Below the pieces are notes generated by a model. The model was not told the DNA's origin. It was given only the letters and a program-made list of their open reading frames with translations, and ran no database searches. Below are positions 28,864 through 40,469 of a DNA stretch of 64,000 nucleotides, in pieces. This DNA is from Alnus glutinosa (taxonomy: Eukaryota; Streptophyta; Magnoliopsida; Fagales; Betulaceae). The position numbers were made by a program, and so were the translations under genes. Location of the stretch: positions 4,282,501-4,346,500 of the forward strand of contig NC_084891.1 of the NCBI RefSeq assembly GCF_958979055.1. Reading direction: 5' to 3'. Numbering within the stretch: the stretch's first letter is position 1; each line of letters opens with the position of its first letter.

Positions 28864-29682
28864 ATGGCGTCGATGATGATGATCAGCACGGAGGAGCTCC
28901 ACCGCTACCACAAAATTGATAGAGATATATTCTCTCGTCTTGTTATAAAGTTTAAGCGAGACCCAGCAGAATCCTTGCTTGTCATGGCCGTTTGGCTATG
29001 GCTCGAAGACAAGGGCTACCCAAACATCGTAGTAAAAATGGTCGGGCTGTCTGATGCAATTGTGGGCGCATTAGCAAATGAAGCTGTTTTATGTTTCAAG
29101 TCATGTCTCGAATCCAACGCTCCTCGCGTGGCAGCCGGTGGCGGTGGCATTCCCCTAACTTCAGTACTCATGGAAAGAGACATATCTTTGCAAATGTTCA
29201 GCCAAAACAGATTCACTGCAATTAGTGGGATAAAGAGTTTTCTCAACAACGTTTGCTGTCATGTTTTTTCCGATATTCTACAACGTGTTCTTGATCCAGG
29301 CGCTTCACAAGCAAACTTGAACCACCCATTATTTGGTGCTATGATCACCACGAATAGTAGTGGTTTTCTAACAGGAGGGATATGGGACTGGCAACCGGCT
29401 GATCATGGTGTTTCGGAGGACGACAGGACAATGTTTCTGACATTTTCGCGAGGTTTTCCCGTGTTGGAAGAAGAAGTGAAGGGGGTTTTTACAGAACTTT
29501 ACGGGGATTGTGTGGAAAGTTTCCAAATGGAGACTGTCCCTTCCGGTGAACAGCCCTTGTATGCTAGAATGGTTTTGCGTTGTGTCACAATTGTTGATCG
29601 GATTTTGAACGGGAAACGCATATCAAAATTTCGGGTCAACGGGAAACACATATGGGCTCGGAAGTATGAACGCCGAGAGTAG
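28864..29682 (+). CDS. Plant-specific protein with RRM-like C-terminal domain
   Basis: Intronless frame of 272 residues from the first ATG (28864). The N-terminal half is helical, with a conserved-looking DPAESLLVMAVWLWLEDKGYP stretch (about residues 34-54). The C-terminal part (about 180-268) runs RTMFLTFSRGFPV, an acidic helix, then ARMVLRC and a basic GKHIWARKYE end, a pattern like a divergent RNA-recognition motif. I recall related uncharacterised plant proteins with the same two-part layout. No signal peptide or membrane segment. Function unknown; RNA binding is an inference. The N-terminal Met-rich run (MASMMMIS) makes the exact start uncertain by a few codons. Confidence 0.85.
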   Translation: MASMMMISTEELHRYHKIDRDIFSRLVIKFKRDPAESLLVMAVWLWLEDKGYPNIVVKMVGLSDAIVGALANEAVLCFKSCLESNAPRVAAGGGGIPLTSVLMERDISLQMFSQNRFTAISGIKSFLNNVCCHVFSDILQRVLDPGASQANLNHPLFGAMITTNSSGFLTGGIWDWQPADHGVSEDDRTMFLTFSRGFPVLEEEVKGVFTELYGDCVESFQMETVPSGEQPLYARMVLRCVTIVDRILNGKRISKFRVNGKHIWARKYERRE

Positions 29683-30288
29683 ATCGATCATTCAAAACTT
29701 GTCAATGTTCCCCTTTCTTTCTTTCCTGATCATGTGGTTAATTAATTGTTATTTGGGCCTCATTACCACTACATAAAATTAAACCACGGATGTAACATTG
29801 TTGAACGTTATCAATGCATGGATGGATGTTTCCCTTCTGAGTTCTAGCTGAGCCTCGTTATCAAGCAAATGTTTGCTGCTGCATGTTGTGTGTTACCTTT
29901 GGAGGGAAAAAAATGGTAGAAGATATTTAGGGATCACAAGATTTAGTTTCAGGATTCTAACATTTTATTTTATTTCATGTGGTGTATATGAGGCATCATG
30001 TACAATACTGTTCGATAAAACAAAATAGAATTCTGACTAAGAAATGGCTTATCTTCATTTTAAGTGAAATGGGGAGAATCATGTTCTAGTTGTTTGAGGG
30101 TCTACGGAGCTGAAATAGAATCCTCTAAATTTCAAGTGAAATGAAGAAAATTCATTTTACGGTTAAGATTTTGTTTTGTTGTATCTAACGGTATATATTT
30201 GATTATCGTTTAAAATTTTAAATGACATGTCAATATATTTGCAAGACCTCGATCCCACAATGGGTACATAATGCATATATTTCTTTTA
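29683..30288. other. Spacer after the RRM-like gene
   Basis: 3' UTR of the preceding gene, then AT-rich sequence. Nothing else recognised. Confidence 0.5.
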
Positions 30289-30458
30289 GAGTAATGTTTT
30301 TTGCACAACTTTCGTACAATTTTTGTACAACTCTAAAAACATTTTTAAAGATCAACCATTAGATATTTAGGACCCACATGTAGGAAAACAGATCCAATGA
30401 TTGATTATAAAAAAAAGGTTGTTAGAGTTGTACAAAAGTTATACAACAATCATTTCTC
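30289..30458. mobile_element. MULE-type MITE, GAGWAATG family
   Basis: GAGTAATG at the left and CATTTCTC at the right, with inner arms built on TTTGTACAACTCTAA and its mirror. Same family as 6920-7100. The flanking 9-mers TTTCTTTTA and TTTCTCTAT agree only in part. Confidence 0.75.
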
Positions 30459-30479
30459 TTTCTCTATATAATATTTCCA

Positions 30480-31460
30480 TAAATATTTTTCTTTAAAACT
30501 TCCTACAAGTTAACAAGAGCATCTATATTCTTTAAGATGTTCTATAAATCATCTCGTAATCATCCAAGAATTCTCTATTCACCTTATAAAATTATACAAC
30601 ATTTAAACATGGTATTTCAAAATCTTTCAACCATTCACTACAATTTACCATAATAATATTGACCACTTCTTATTGTTCACACTATTAAAGTACCTCAAGT
30701 TAAGTAGATATAAATTCAATATCAATACATCATAATCGAACCACATAAGATTTTCCCAAAACTAACGTTTTACCAAAAAGATACTTAACACGATAAACAA
30801 TCTCTTGCTAAACTCCAAGATTCTCGAATTTTTCCCGGTGTGGCTAACATTAAGTGTCTGTGATACCTCTGAAAAGGTGTAAAATAAAATATAATGAGCA
30901 ACTTCAATAAGTAGGAACAATTAAACAAGTGAGTGATGTCGAGCCATTTACCAGTTGAAATTATGCACATAACTTAATAGAACAATTCTCAATATTTTTA
31001 AAACAAGACATGAAATATTACTTTTTGTATCGTTCAATAACCATGAAAATGAATTGTAAACATGAGTAACCATTCTTCCTGTGAGCAATAAAATAAGCAA
31101 TGATTCAAATATATTAAAACCATCTCACAAATGTCATACACTCATTGTAAAACGTTTTTGTCCTGTCTAACTCGGTTGTGCGGTCCCCGTATTGGGACTG
31201 AGACTTCTTTTCGGGCAACAAGAAACGACCCTCCTAGGAGTCTCTAGCCAAGGGTCTACGCCCATATAATGAGGAATTTACCCATGATCGATTACCATGT
31301 TGCCTCCCCTCCAAAGCACACAGGGTTGCATGATCCCTAAATTTGAGATCCAACGCTCAACGCCTTTATACATGGACTAGCTTTGGTACCGAGCTTATAA
31401 ATCTCACTATGCCACATGAAGTTTTCAAATCATAATCAAAGTGCTCATAGATAATTGAAT
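30480..31460. other. Spacer
   Basis: AT-rich, apart from a more complex tract at 31150-31400 that looks like old element sequence of unknown class. No gene. Confidence 0.45.
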
Positions 31461-31471
31461 CATTCAAAAAA

Positions 31472-31642
31472 GAGTAATGCTAGACATCCAAACATTTTTT
31501 TCCAGAATTTGGTTCCAACATGATGTGTTACAATCCCATGAAATCTATCATTTTAAAAAATTTGCCACATTCTTATAGGATTGTAACACATCAGGTTGGA
31601 ACCAAATTTTAGAAAAAAGTGTTGGGATGTCAAGCATTTCTC
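31472..31642. mobile_element. MULE-type MITE, GAGTAATG family, with perfect 9-bp TSD
   Basis: GAGTAATGCTAGACATCC mirrors GGATGTCAAGCATTTCTC, and the inner arms GGTTCCAAC/GTTGGAACC also pair. The flanks carry identical TTCAAAAAA (31463-31471 and 31643-31651). Confidence 0.92.
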
Positions 31643-31651
31643 TTCAAAAAA

Positions 31652-32226
31652 TTATACATAAGGTGTTGATTTTCACTTTCTGAAAACACAATGTCATATC
31701 TCATCATAAAATTCTCATCTGCCACAATGTCTTTCTAGATCAATCAATGCAATTAACATTTATAAAATTCCACATATAAATTTTACAATGGCACCAATAT
31801 ATCAAATATAATATTATGCATCATTAGTATCAAAATATAGCTCGACTCACTATTTGCATGAATTATTTAAAAAAATTCATTTAATTTGATAATCAATGAT
31901 AATAAGACATGCACATGTATATACACCCAAATACATTATATTTTGAAAATATTTATTTTTGGGCATATTATTTTCATAAAATCCTTTATTAATAAGTTCT
32001 ACTTACCCTAAGCTTCTGTACTACCACCATGGGGATTTACCATGCCTCAGCCTGTGTCACTCGTTCCTAAACTAAAAATAATTAAATATCACTACCTAAA
32101 ATAATGATACATATTCTTTTAAGGAATAAAATTCCTAAAAATCAATTTCCTACTTTTTTCTCTCCTCTATCTTTTTATTTCATTCCTGTCTACCTTGCAC
32201 GCAAACCATAGCAAAATAAAGACACC
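31652..32226. other. AT-rich spacer
   Basis: No gene or element recognised. Confidence 0.5.
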
Positions 32227-32237
32227 ATCATCTCTCT

Positions 32238-33284
32238 CCCTTTTTTTTTTTGAAGGGAAAATGTAATCATTTCATTAATACACCCAAAGGGTAACACAGT
32301 TATAGCCAAACTGAGTCAAAATCAGACCATTACAAGGAATCAGAACAATACAAGTACCCCACTTCAGTTATCCCAGAACTCAGATCATACCGACAGTTGC
32401 TACAAATAAATTTAGCCAACATAAAGGTGCATCTGCATTAACATATGAACCTCTACTTGCACTATGGAGTCAGTCACAAACAATTTGTGCTAAGAAGTAA
32501 TGACCATGCTAAATCTAACACAGAGCAAATTGTCAAATACAAGAAAACACCCAAAATATAAGCTGTCGTTGGAAGAAAACACCACCGGAGATGGCTTGTG
32601 TAGCACACGCGCCGCTACCGAAAGATCCCTTGTAGCAGTCGAACACCATAAACCCCCGGGCGCCACAAGACACGGCAAAAGAGACGGAACGTGGCTCTCA
32701 CGTGGGGCCCAAGGTGTGAAGAACACCCTGGCTCGTGATGACCACATGCCGATCACCGGTGAGCCTTTCAACCGTAGCAAGTAGTGGCTGAACCAGAGGA
32801 CGGTGGCGAGCAAAGCTGGGGGGTGCGTGTCGACTAGAGGGCGGCGGAACAGCGCAAATCTGGCCTCAAAGAATGATAAAAAACTGAAGCACACCAAGTC
32901 TTTCTGCCGGCGACATGAGCGGCGGACTCTCCCCCTCCATAACCTCTCTGGAGTGTTTTCCTGCAAAAAATAAAAGGAAACCTAAAAAAACTAAAAAACC
33001 ACACAAACCTCCATAGTCCAAAAGGACTAGGAGGACAAAAACCACCACCAGAACAAGTCCGGGGGGACTCAAAACTCCATAGCCCTAGTGGCTGGGAGAC
33101 TCTAGCCTCCACTGGAACAGCCTAGGGAGGAACAAAAACCTCTCTAGCCCTAAAAGGGCTAAGAAAGGAAGCAAAAACCGAGAGGAGGGAGGTTTGGAAC
33201 CTCCCTTCCTCGGCAACCGACGACGCTATTTAGTAGAAGAGTTTTCTGTAGAAGAGAGAGAGAGAGAGAGAAAATGCCGAAAAT
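32238..33284 (-). mobile_element. Poly(A) retroposon (LINE-like, non-coding), minus strand
   Basis: A T run at 32241-32251 is the poly(A) tail of a minus-strand insertion. Identical 11-mers ATCATCTCTCT lie at 32227-32237 and 33285-33295, as target-primed insertion leaves. The 5' half (about 32570-33230) is GC-rich and non-coding, with repeated GGGCTA and TAGTCC motifs and a (CT)n tract near its start. The 3' half is ordinary UTR-like text ending ATGAAATGATTACATTTTCC before the tail. No reverse transcriptase, so it is a short LINE derivative or a non-autonomous relative. Confidence 0.65.
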
Positions 33285-33842
33285 ATCATCTCTCTTTTAC
33301 ATTAAACTCAATTCCCTTCTTTCACACTTGTGTCTTTTTATTCAATACTTTTGTTTTTCTTTCTATGTTTCATTTTCTCTTTCTCTCCCATTCCTTCAAA
33401 ACTGCTTCCTTCCTATATCAATTTCTCTCTGAATCGCCACCAGCTCGCTCTTCCACTGTTTCTCAATATTTTAAACTCTACACATCTCTGGTTCTCCACC
33501 TGCTATACTCTATTTTCTCTCTTCCACACTCTGTCTCTCACCCCAATCAATAACCCAAAGTCATCCCTCCATTTTTGGCCATCTACAACAAGAACCCAGT
33601 AAAATAACTTCCAATTATCCCTTCGGTCAACAACCAAAATCGAACCCATAATCAATACATAGAAAACGAAATCAAAACTCAGTGAAATTTCAAACACCCA
33701 TGACCCATCATTTCTCCATAATCCAAGACACCGAATCAAACTTAAATTTCTTTCTAAAAACACTAAAATCATCAACTAAATTAAAGACAAGGAAATTTTC
33801 ACCTTGGAAGAGGAAACTTCTACCTCAACTGGTTACCTTCAA

Positions 33843-33919
<77 letters not shown>

Positions 33920-34021
33920 TCCTCTTCTACGTTTCTCTAGTTATTTATTCCTTCATTCGTTTTTCTCTCTTATTCTCTATTTTTTGTTATTTGCGGATGG
34001 CATGAGTAGTTGCAAGCAAAG
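33285..34021. other. Pyrimidine-rich spacer
   Basis: C- and T-rich sequence leading to the (CT)n microsatellite. No gene is supported. Confidence 0.5.
33846..33915. repeat. (CT)n microsatellite
   Basis: About 35 CT units. Confidence 0.95.
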
Positions 34022-37000
34022 TAAGGACTAACCTTACTTTGTATATGTCACAAGTAGTAGCGGCAAACAAAATAACGATAAGGACAAATGTTTATATAAA
34101 GCTAATATGTATAAAAACACCGTACTTTGTAGATGTTACAAGTACTAGCGGCGAACAAAATAAGGATAAGGACAAATGTTTATATAAAGCTAATATGTAT
34201 AAAATGAATACGCTTGCAAATAGAATGATCACAATAATTGTTTTAAGAGAAATGTTTCTAAAAGGTTAATCTTGAAAGAGAATGTGGCATTCAAATACTT
34301 TTACCTGTATAATTAAATGTTCACAGTGATACACTAGCAACGCCTTATTTGCTTACTAAGTCGTGGACTTACCCCTTATTTTTCTCCACCAAGGAAACAT
34401 TTCAGTGTTGTACAAAGGAGCGCACTAGGGTTGAGTAGAAAGGATATTGAGGCAGATGCGACCATTCGACATAAGATGTTACTCGGGCTATCACTTAAGG
34501 ACACATTGCAGAATCTCAGAGGTTGCACATGGTAACTAGTACTTCTGGGTGACACTATAGATTTGATGGTTAGGGTTGTTTTTGTATAATTAAGGTTTAG
34601 TATATGATGTGAATTTTAATTATACTCGCAAGTGTACGAATCGTTTGCAATAAAGGGTTTTGCAAGTGTGAGGTTGATCCCACAGGGAATTGTGTTTTTG
34701 AAAAACAAATTTATGTCTAAACTAATTAAATCTTAACCTAGTTCCAAAAAAGGTTTGATTTTTGATAAAAAGAAAAAGAAAAAAACATAAATAAAATAAA
34801 ACCAAAATAAAACAAAAGAAAAGGTACTAAGGTTTTGGAATCCACACTCACCAAATCATAGCAACATATTCTCATATTCATCAATATACATCCGAAGTTC
34901 TCACCATACAAATCTTATGTATGTTCTACTATGCTTCAAAAAATCTTTAAATCATTCAATGAATCCGTTCTTTGCACAAATCACAAAAGATATCCGGTTT
35001 TAACCAAATCATCAAATGTATCCGTAGAACGAAACACAATGAATATCCAACGTTTTGATAAATAAAAACCCAAGCAATCAATTATGTGAAATTATCTCAA
35101 ATGATCAAATGTATCCTTGAATCACAAAAGATATCCAAGAATCATTCCACACATTGAAAAGAAGTAAAACATAGGAAAAATTAAACCAAATAAAATCGGA
35201 TAGTATAAACTTACATGAAAATATTGTTGCTCTTCAATGGTGAGGCTTCATCCTCAACCTTAGTTGAAAAATTAGCTACACATGGCTATTGAAAATAAAA
35301 CCTAGCCTAAAGAAAAACTAAAAAGAAGAAAATATATTTGAACTCTAGCTTCACCCTTTTCTCTCTCTCTTTGTTGAGGCTTAGAGGTCTATTTATAGGG
35401 AGAAAACAAATCCTAGAAGCCCTATAATTCCTAGAAAAATCGGAGGTTAATCTCCTAGTTTGAGTAGGAGACTCAAAACACAATCCGAGAAGGAGAAGGA
35501 TTCCAAATCCGTCCAAATTTGCGGTATTTTATTGCGAGACACTTTTGGCATATCAGACGTCCAAATTAGGAAAATCCTATTTCACAAGGATTTGTAGAAC
35601 ATTAAGTTAGCTTTCCAACGCCACTTGATTCACTTCAATCGGACGCTTGAACTGAAAGTTATTGCCAAAATACTATGACATATGCAAAATCTAAAATTTA
35701 GTCAAATCCGATTTTGACTCCAATTAGAGAAATTTCGATTTAGTCAACTCCTTGATTTGGTTGAACAAAACCACATCTTCTAGGTCTTCTTAAAGTGTGC
35801 TTTCTTTCACCTTAAAGCTATTGTTTTCTCTCAATGACCTGCAAAATATTAAAATACCAAAACTAACCAAAAACATTAGAAAATAACAAAACTAAAAGTT
35901 TAGTAAATGCAAATTAAGGGGTCCACATATGCAATATTTGACACTCATCAGTATAAAATATCTTATACAGATGCGTATATTGTAAGGATTTCAGTTAATG
36001 TAATGATTTTTAGTAAATGCTCTGATTATAATTAGTAATGTTGGTAGATATGTCATGTATTTTTACTGCGTAGTATCCTTTTTTGAGGAGTAGAGATTTT
36101 TGAATCTTACTCCTTAGGGGAATTTGACTGAGAAGAGAATTTGAGACGGTCAACGCTAACAGATGGGCTTAATTACAACAAAATAGAAGTGACTCAGGAC
36201 GAAAGAGATTTTTCACAAAATAGATAAAGAATAACATAAAATAAAGATAGTTCTTACGTTAATTCAAAGTCTCACCAAAATAACAATAAGAAATGGTTGA
36301 ACTAGAGTCTCACCACCAAAATAAAAGGGGAATCATGCATCCAAGAAACAAACATCCATTTTCATTAATCATAATTTGTATCGTAGTTTGAATCATAGGG
36401 TTACAAAAGACTGTTTAAATGGACAATGACAGAAACCCCAACCCTAAATTGATTGACTTTTTGGCCAAGCCCATTATTGCATACCAACTCTTAAAACATA
36501 AATTAAATAATAATAACTATTACAAAATAACATCGACTTTTAAAATATAAATTAAATACTAATAAATTTAACGAATGAATATTCTTTCCTTTTTTTTTGT
36601 TTGCATCAAGTAATTTGATGTATCTAAGTGTTATACTTGCCAGCTCATGGGCTAAATCAAAAACCATTGTCAGTTGAGGGGGCAATTATATGTATCTAAG
36701 TGCCAATAAAAATACAAAAGCTAGTATTGTATTGGACCGTTCCTACTCTGTTTTTTTTATTCCTTTTTGAGAAGGTGCCAATAACAGTTTTAAAAATGTA
36801 AATTAATCTAGAGGTATCTTGACGATTCATTTGATAAATAACTAGCAATAGATTAATCTAGATTTTGCAGTGGATTAGTAATGGACTGATATTATTATTA
36901 TATTTTGAATTGGCCTTTGCATATATATATATATATATATTGATCGTTTTGACAAAGTTGGCAACAACTAGCCGGTCAGTGACTGATCAGTAGTAGGCTC

Positions 37001-37025
37001 TAGAGTTTTCAAAGTTGAATATCGT
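34022..37025 (+). repeat. Segmental repeat copy A
   Basis: Collinear with copy B (58000-61016) and in its later part with copy C (62955-64000). It contains an internal tandem pair at 34022-34200 and the solo LTR at 34605-35950. Homology ends near 37025, about 250 bp before where the defensin-like gene should start, so that gene is missing here. Confidence 0.85.
34605..35950. mobile_element. Solo LTR (Ty3/Gypsy-type), 1346 bp, with 5-bp TSD
   Basis: Begins TGATG and ends CATCA, flanked by GTATA on both sides (34600-34604 and 35951-35955). Segmental copy B has the uninterrupted site, GGTTTAGTATAAAATATC near 58480. The opening text (CTCGCAAGTGTACGAATCG, then GGTTGATCCCACAGGGA) is typical of some plant Gypsy LTRs. 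No internal domain remains, as after LTR-LTR recombination. Confidence 0.88.
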
Positions 37026-37997
37026 TTTGTGCCAATAAAATCATCAAAAGTTTAATATCTTTTCTCAGTGAGTAGAATACTCATATAGGCTGCTTGATAC
37101 TTGGCTATGAAGAAATCCTCCTTGTAAGCTATGCAATGTATCACTGTATAATACATTGTGATGACATATTAATACTTACAAATAATATTTTCTAACTTTA
37201 AATTCTCACTTAGCTCTTGAATTGCTCAAGAACTAAGACTCATGGGAAACAAATAAATTTCTAAGGCTCCATTTGAAAACCCATTAACTAATAATACTAA
37301 CCCATAAGATTATCTTTGAGTTAGACACAAAATTCATTAATTTACAACACTTACACAAATACTAGAGTTTTGGGTCTTACCTTGATTTCTCACCAAAATG
37401 CAACCCAATGCTCGAAATTCATTTGGAACACTCCAAACTACACAATACACAAAATCTAGAAGAACTAGGATTTTCAAATTTATCTCAAACAAATCGGTGA
37501 AAACATAGATCTTGCAATGAGGATCACGTTTTCAGAATCAGATTTGAGTTTGGAAGCTTAAAAATACCAAGATCTAAGGTTTTGTCCCAAAACCTTAAGA
37601 AAAAGAGAGATAAATCGCATGGGAGAGAGAAAAAAATGAGAGAAATGAGGCGAAAATCATCATCCATCAACTTCAATACAATCTCATCCCGACAGGCAAG
37701 TGGGCTGTCCGGACACGCGTGTGCGAGGTGCCACTCTCAGCTAAAGCTGTCCGAACACATAAATTGTCCATATGGACACACTCAAGAACTGGGACTCTCG
37801 GGAAGTTCTGTCTGTAGGCCATTCGTACAAGGCAGCAGACAGGGACCTACTGACTAACCCGTCCAGACACAGAATTGGTCCGTTCGGACGCGGAACTCAG
37901 AAACTCAATTCTAAATGTTTTATAAGTGTTCTTCTTGCACACTTTACCTAATTATTCACTTAATTAGTCTAATTCATGTTTTTAAGTTACTCAAAAG
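37026..37997. other. Spacer with old LTR-like debris
   Basis: No gene. 37690-37900 carries several GTCCGGAC and GTCCGAAC motifs, also clustered at 62340-62570. Confidence 0.4.
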
Positions 37998-38261
37998 GTG
38001 CCCTTATTAGAGGTTTTAGAATTTTGAGTGCAATCCTCGATCATTAATGGCAACAAAAAAGGTGTAACGTCATTTTAAAATTTTAAAAAAAATTCAAAAT
38101 ATATACATCATTAGTCTAACAAATCTAATCTGAATCATGAAATGAATCTCCTTTTATTTTATGTGAAATGGAGAAAATCCTAGTAACGTAGCCAAAGTGT
38201 TACGTTTACAACTGTTATTATTCCTTTCATAAAAGATCATCATTATGCATGTGTAAATCAT

Positions 38262-39446
38262 CACTACGAAAAAAAAGTTAATTCTGGACGGTTTTAAACC
38301 GTCCAGAAATGCAAAAAAACCGTCTAGAATATGATGTCGCTAAATAAATTTATGGACGGTTTGAACAAAACCGTTTGCAATTACAGACGGTTTTGCTCAA
38401 ACCGTCCAAAACAGTTTCTGGACGGTTTGGGCAAAACCGTCTAGAATTTATTATTATTTTTTAATTATAATAATTATAATTTTTTTTTTGGTCCACCGAA
38501 AATTAGCTTCCGTCACCACTGAAATTAGCTCCGGTCACCACTGAAATTAGCTCCGGTCACCACCGAAAATCAGCTCCGGTTACCACCATCCACAATCTAG
38601 CCTTTCAGCCGCACCAAACCCCCCATCGAAACCCCGAAACCTAGAAACACGAAACAACCCAAAAGCATCGAAACAACCCAGAAACACCGAAACCCACCCC
38701 AATTACCAACCCATTAGCTCCAACCCCAAACGACCCAGAGCCGGTTTCGGCTGGATCCGGCTAGAAATCCCGACTTCCTCGCCAGATACCCCGAAAATCC
38801 ACACACTTTTAAACACAACCTAGAATCACCGAAACCCACCCCAATTACCAACCCGTTAGCTCTAACCCCGAACGACCCAGAGCCGATTTCGGCCGGAAAT
38901 CCCAACGTCCTCGCCAAATCTGCCGGAAACCCACGCACACCTGCATGGGTTTCACAGATTCGGCCCTCCATCTCCAGCACTCTCTCCCGCCGTTCCGTTC
39001 CAGTCGTCCCGATCCCGCGGTTCCGTCCAGATCCCGTCGCTCGACTTCAGTCGCCAGCCGGATTGAGAAGAAGAAGATCAACGAGACTTGCACGCCCTGC
39101 CTCTTGGGAATCCTTGGCCAAGTTTGTGAATAAAGTAATGTGGATTGTGGGGTGGTATTATATGAGTCGTTGATAATTTTGAAAGAGACGGCTGAGATGT
39201 GGGGTGTTATTTTGTGGTGCGGATCGATGACATGGAATTAATAGGGATGAGTTTTAGTTATTAAAATTGCAGACGGTCTCAAGAAACCTTCTGGAAATAT
39301 ATTTTTTTTAGACGGTTCATCTAAACCGTCGTAATTTATTTTTTTACGGACGGTTTTCAAAAAACCGTCTGTAAAAATTTAATTTTAGACGGTTTTTAAA
39401 ACTGTCTAGAAAAAAACCGTCCAAAATTTGCGTTTTTTTTGTAGTG
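38262..39446. mobile_element. Non-autonomous CACTA (En/Spm) element, 1185 bp
   Basis: The ends are CACTACGAAAAAAAAG and CGTTTTTTTTGTAGTG, with the 3-bp duplication CAT on both sides (38259-38261 and 39447-39449). Subterminal regions hold many GGACGGTTT/AAACCGTCC copies. The interior has a short tandem array (about 38498-38588, unit about 23 bp) and a 60-70 bp segment repeated about 138 bp apart (38690 and 38828). Copy 2 of the block lacks it, near 44850. No transposase. Confidence 0.93.
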
Positions 39447-39449
39447 CAT

Positions 39450-40469
39450 ATCACATCATTTGAATTTTTTGAATGGTGTACCAACGTATTTATCACATAG
39501 CATTACGTATACCGTTAAATACAATAAAATTAACTCATAACCATAAAATGACGACAAAATATATATAATAAAAAGATAAAAAAAAATTGTTGGAGGCGAC
39601 AAAATATAAAAATTCTCATTTTGTTTTGTAAAATCTGCGTGTCTTTTAAATGGATTCAATGTATTTGCAAACATATTTAAACAGTGTGATGTCTAGATTG
39701 ATTAAGAAGAATATAAAATTTTAAGAGTTTAATTTAAGTAAACGTGACTCCATATCACATCAAACAAATTATTTTTATAATTTTATCTATCGCTATCATT
39801 TTTTTATGTGATTTGGTATTTATAATAATATACTTTATTTAACATAAATCTAATTCCAGTCACAGCGGAAAATAATTGCAAGATAGGAGTAGCATATTCA
39901 AAATGTCGGTGCCTGTCCATTTTCGATTATTAAGAAAAAGAAAAACCCAGAATTAATTAATATTGAATCAACACGAAAAGAAACAGTCCTCGGCGTAGTG
40001 CATGGTACCTGTCTGGCTGTCTATTTTCAGTCAACGATGTCTTTGCTGCCCCTTATTTTCCGCGAAAATGTTTTACAGCTTCCTTTTAAATTATTATTAT
40101 TATTATTATATAACAAAAAAAGAAAAGAAAAGAAAAGGTATTATCCTATAGTGCATGGTGTCGCTCTCACATGGTCTATTCCGTATTATTTTATGAAAAA
40201 AAAAAAATCAAATTTAATTAGTTTTGTTATGAAGTTTAATTGATTACCTCTTGAACAAACCCATCAAAGCAAAAACTTGTCTAACCGAGAAGTTTAAAAG
40301 TCTTCTCCATTTTTCAAACTTCACCTAACTATTCCCATTTTCAATTATGATATTGTATGTAGTTATTACCCTAATTATATGTAAGATGGTACACGGGGGT
40401 AAAGTGTCACAACTTGTGTAGCATCCATTAGCCTATATATATATATATATATATTTACCCTTTGCAAAC
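39450..40469. other. Upstream region of dioxygenase copy 1
   Basis: AT-rich and shared with 44930-45960. A TATATA run (40434-40454) lies only about 15 bp before the ATG. Confidence 0.55.

Noticed and set aside
32490-33112. Minus-strand frames of up to 158 codons
   Set aside because: They fall in the GC-rich non-coding half of a retroposon and have no reverse transcriptase or other family motif.
33682-34031. Frames with long Ser-Leu repeats
   Set aside because: Encoded by the (CT)n microsatellite.
38714-39133. Overlapping GC-rich frames on both strands
   Set aside because: They lie inside a non-autonomous CACTA element, and none shows a known domain. Capture of host DNA is possible but unproven.
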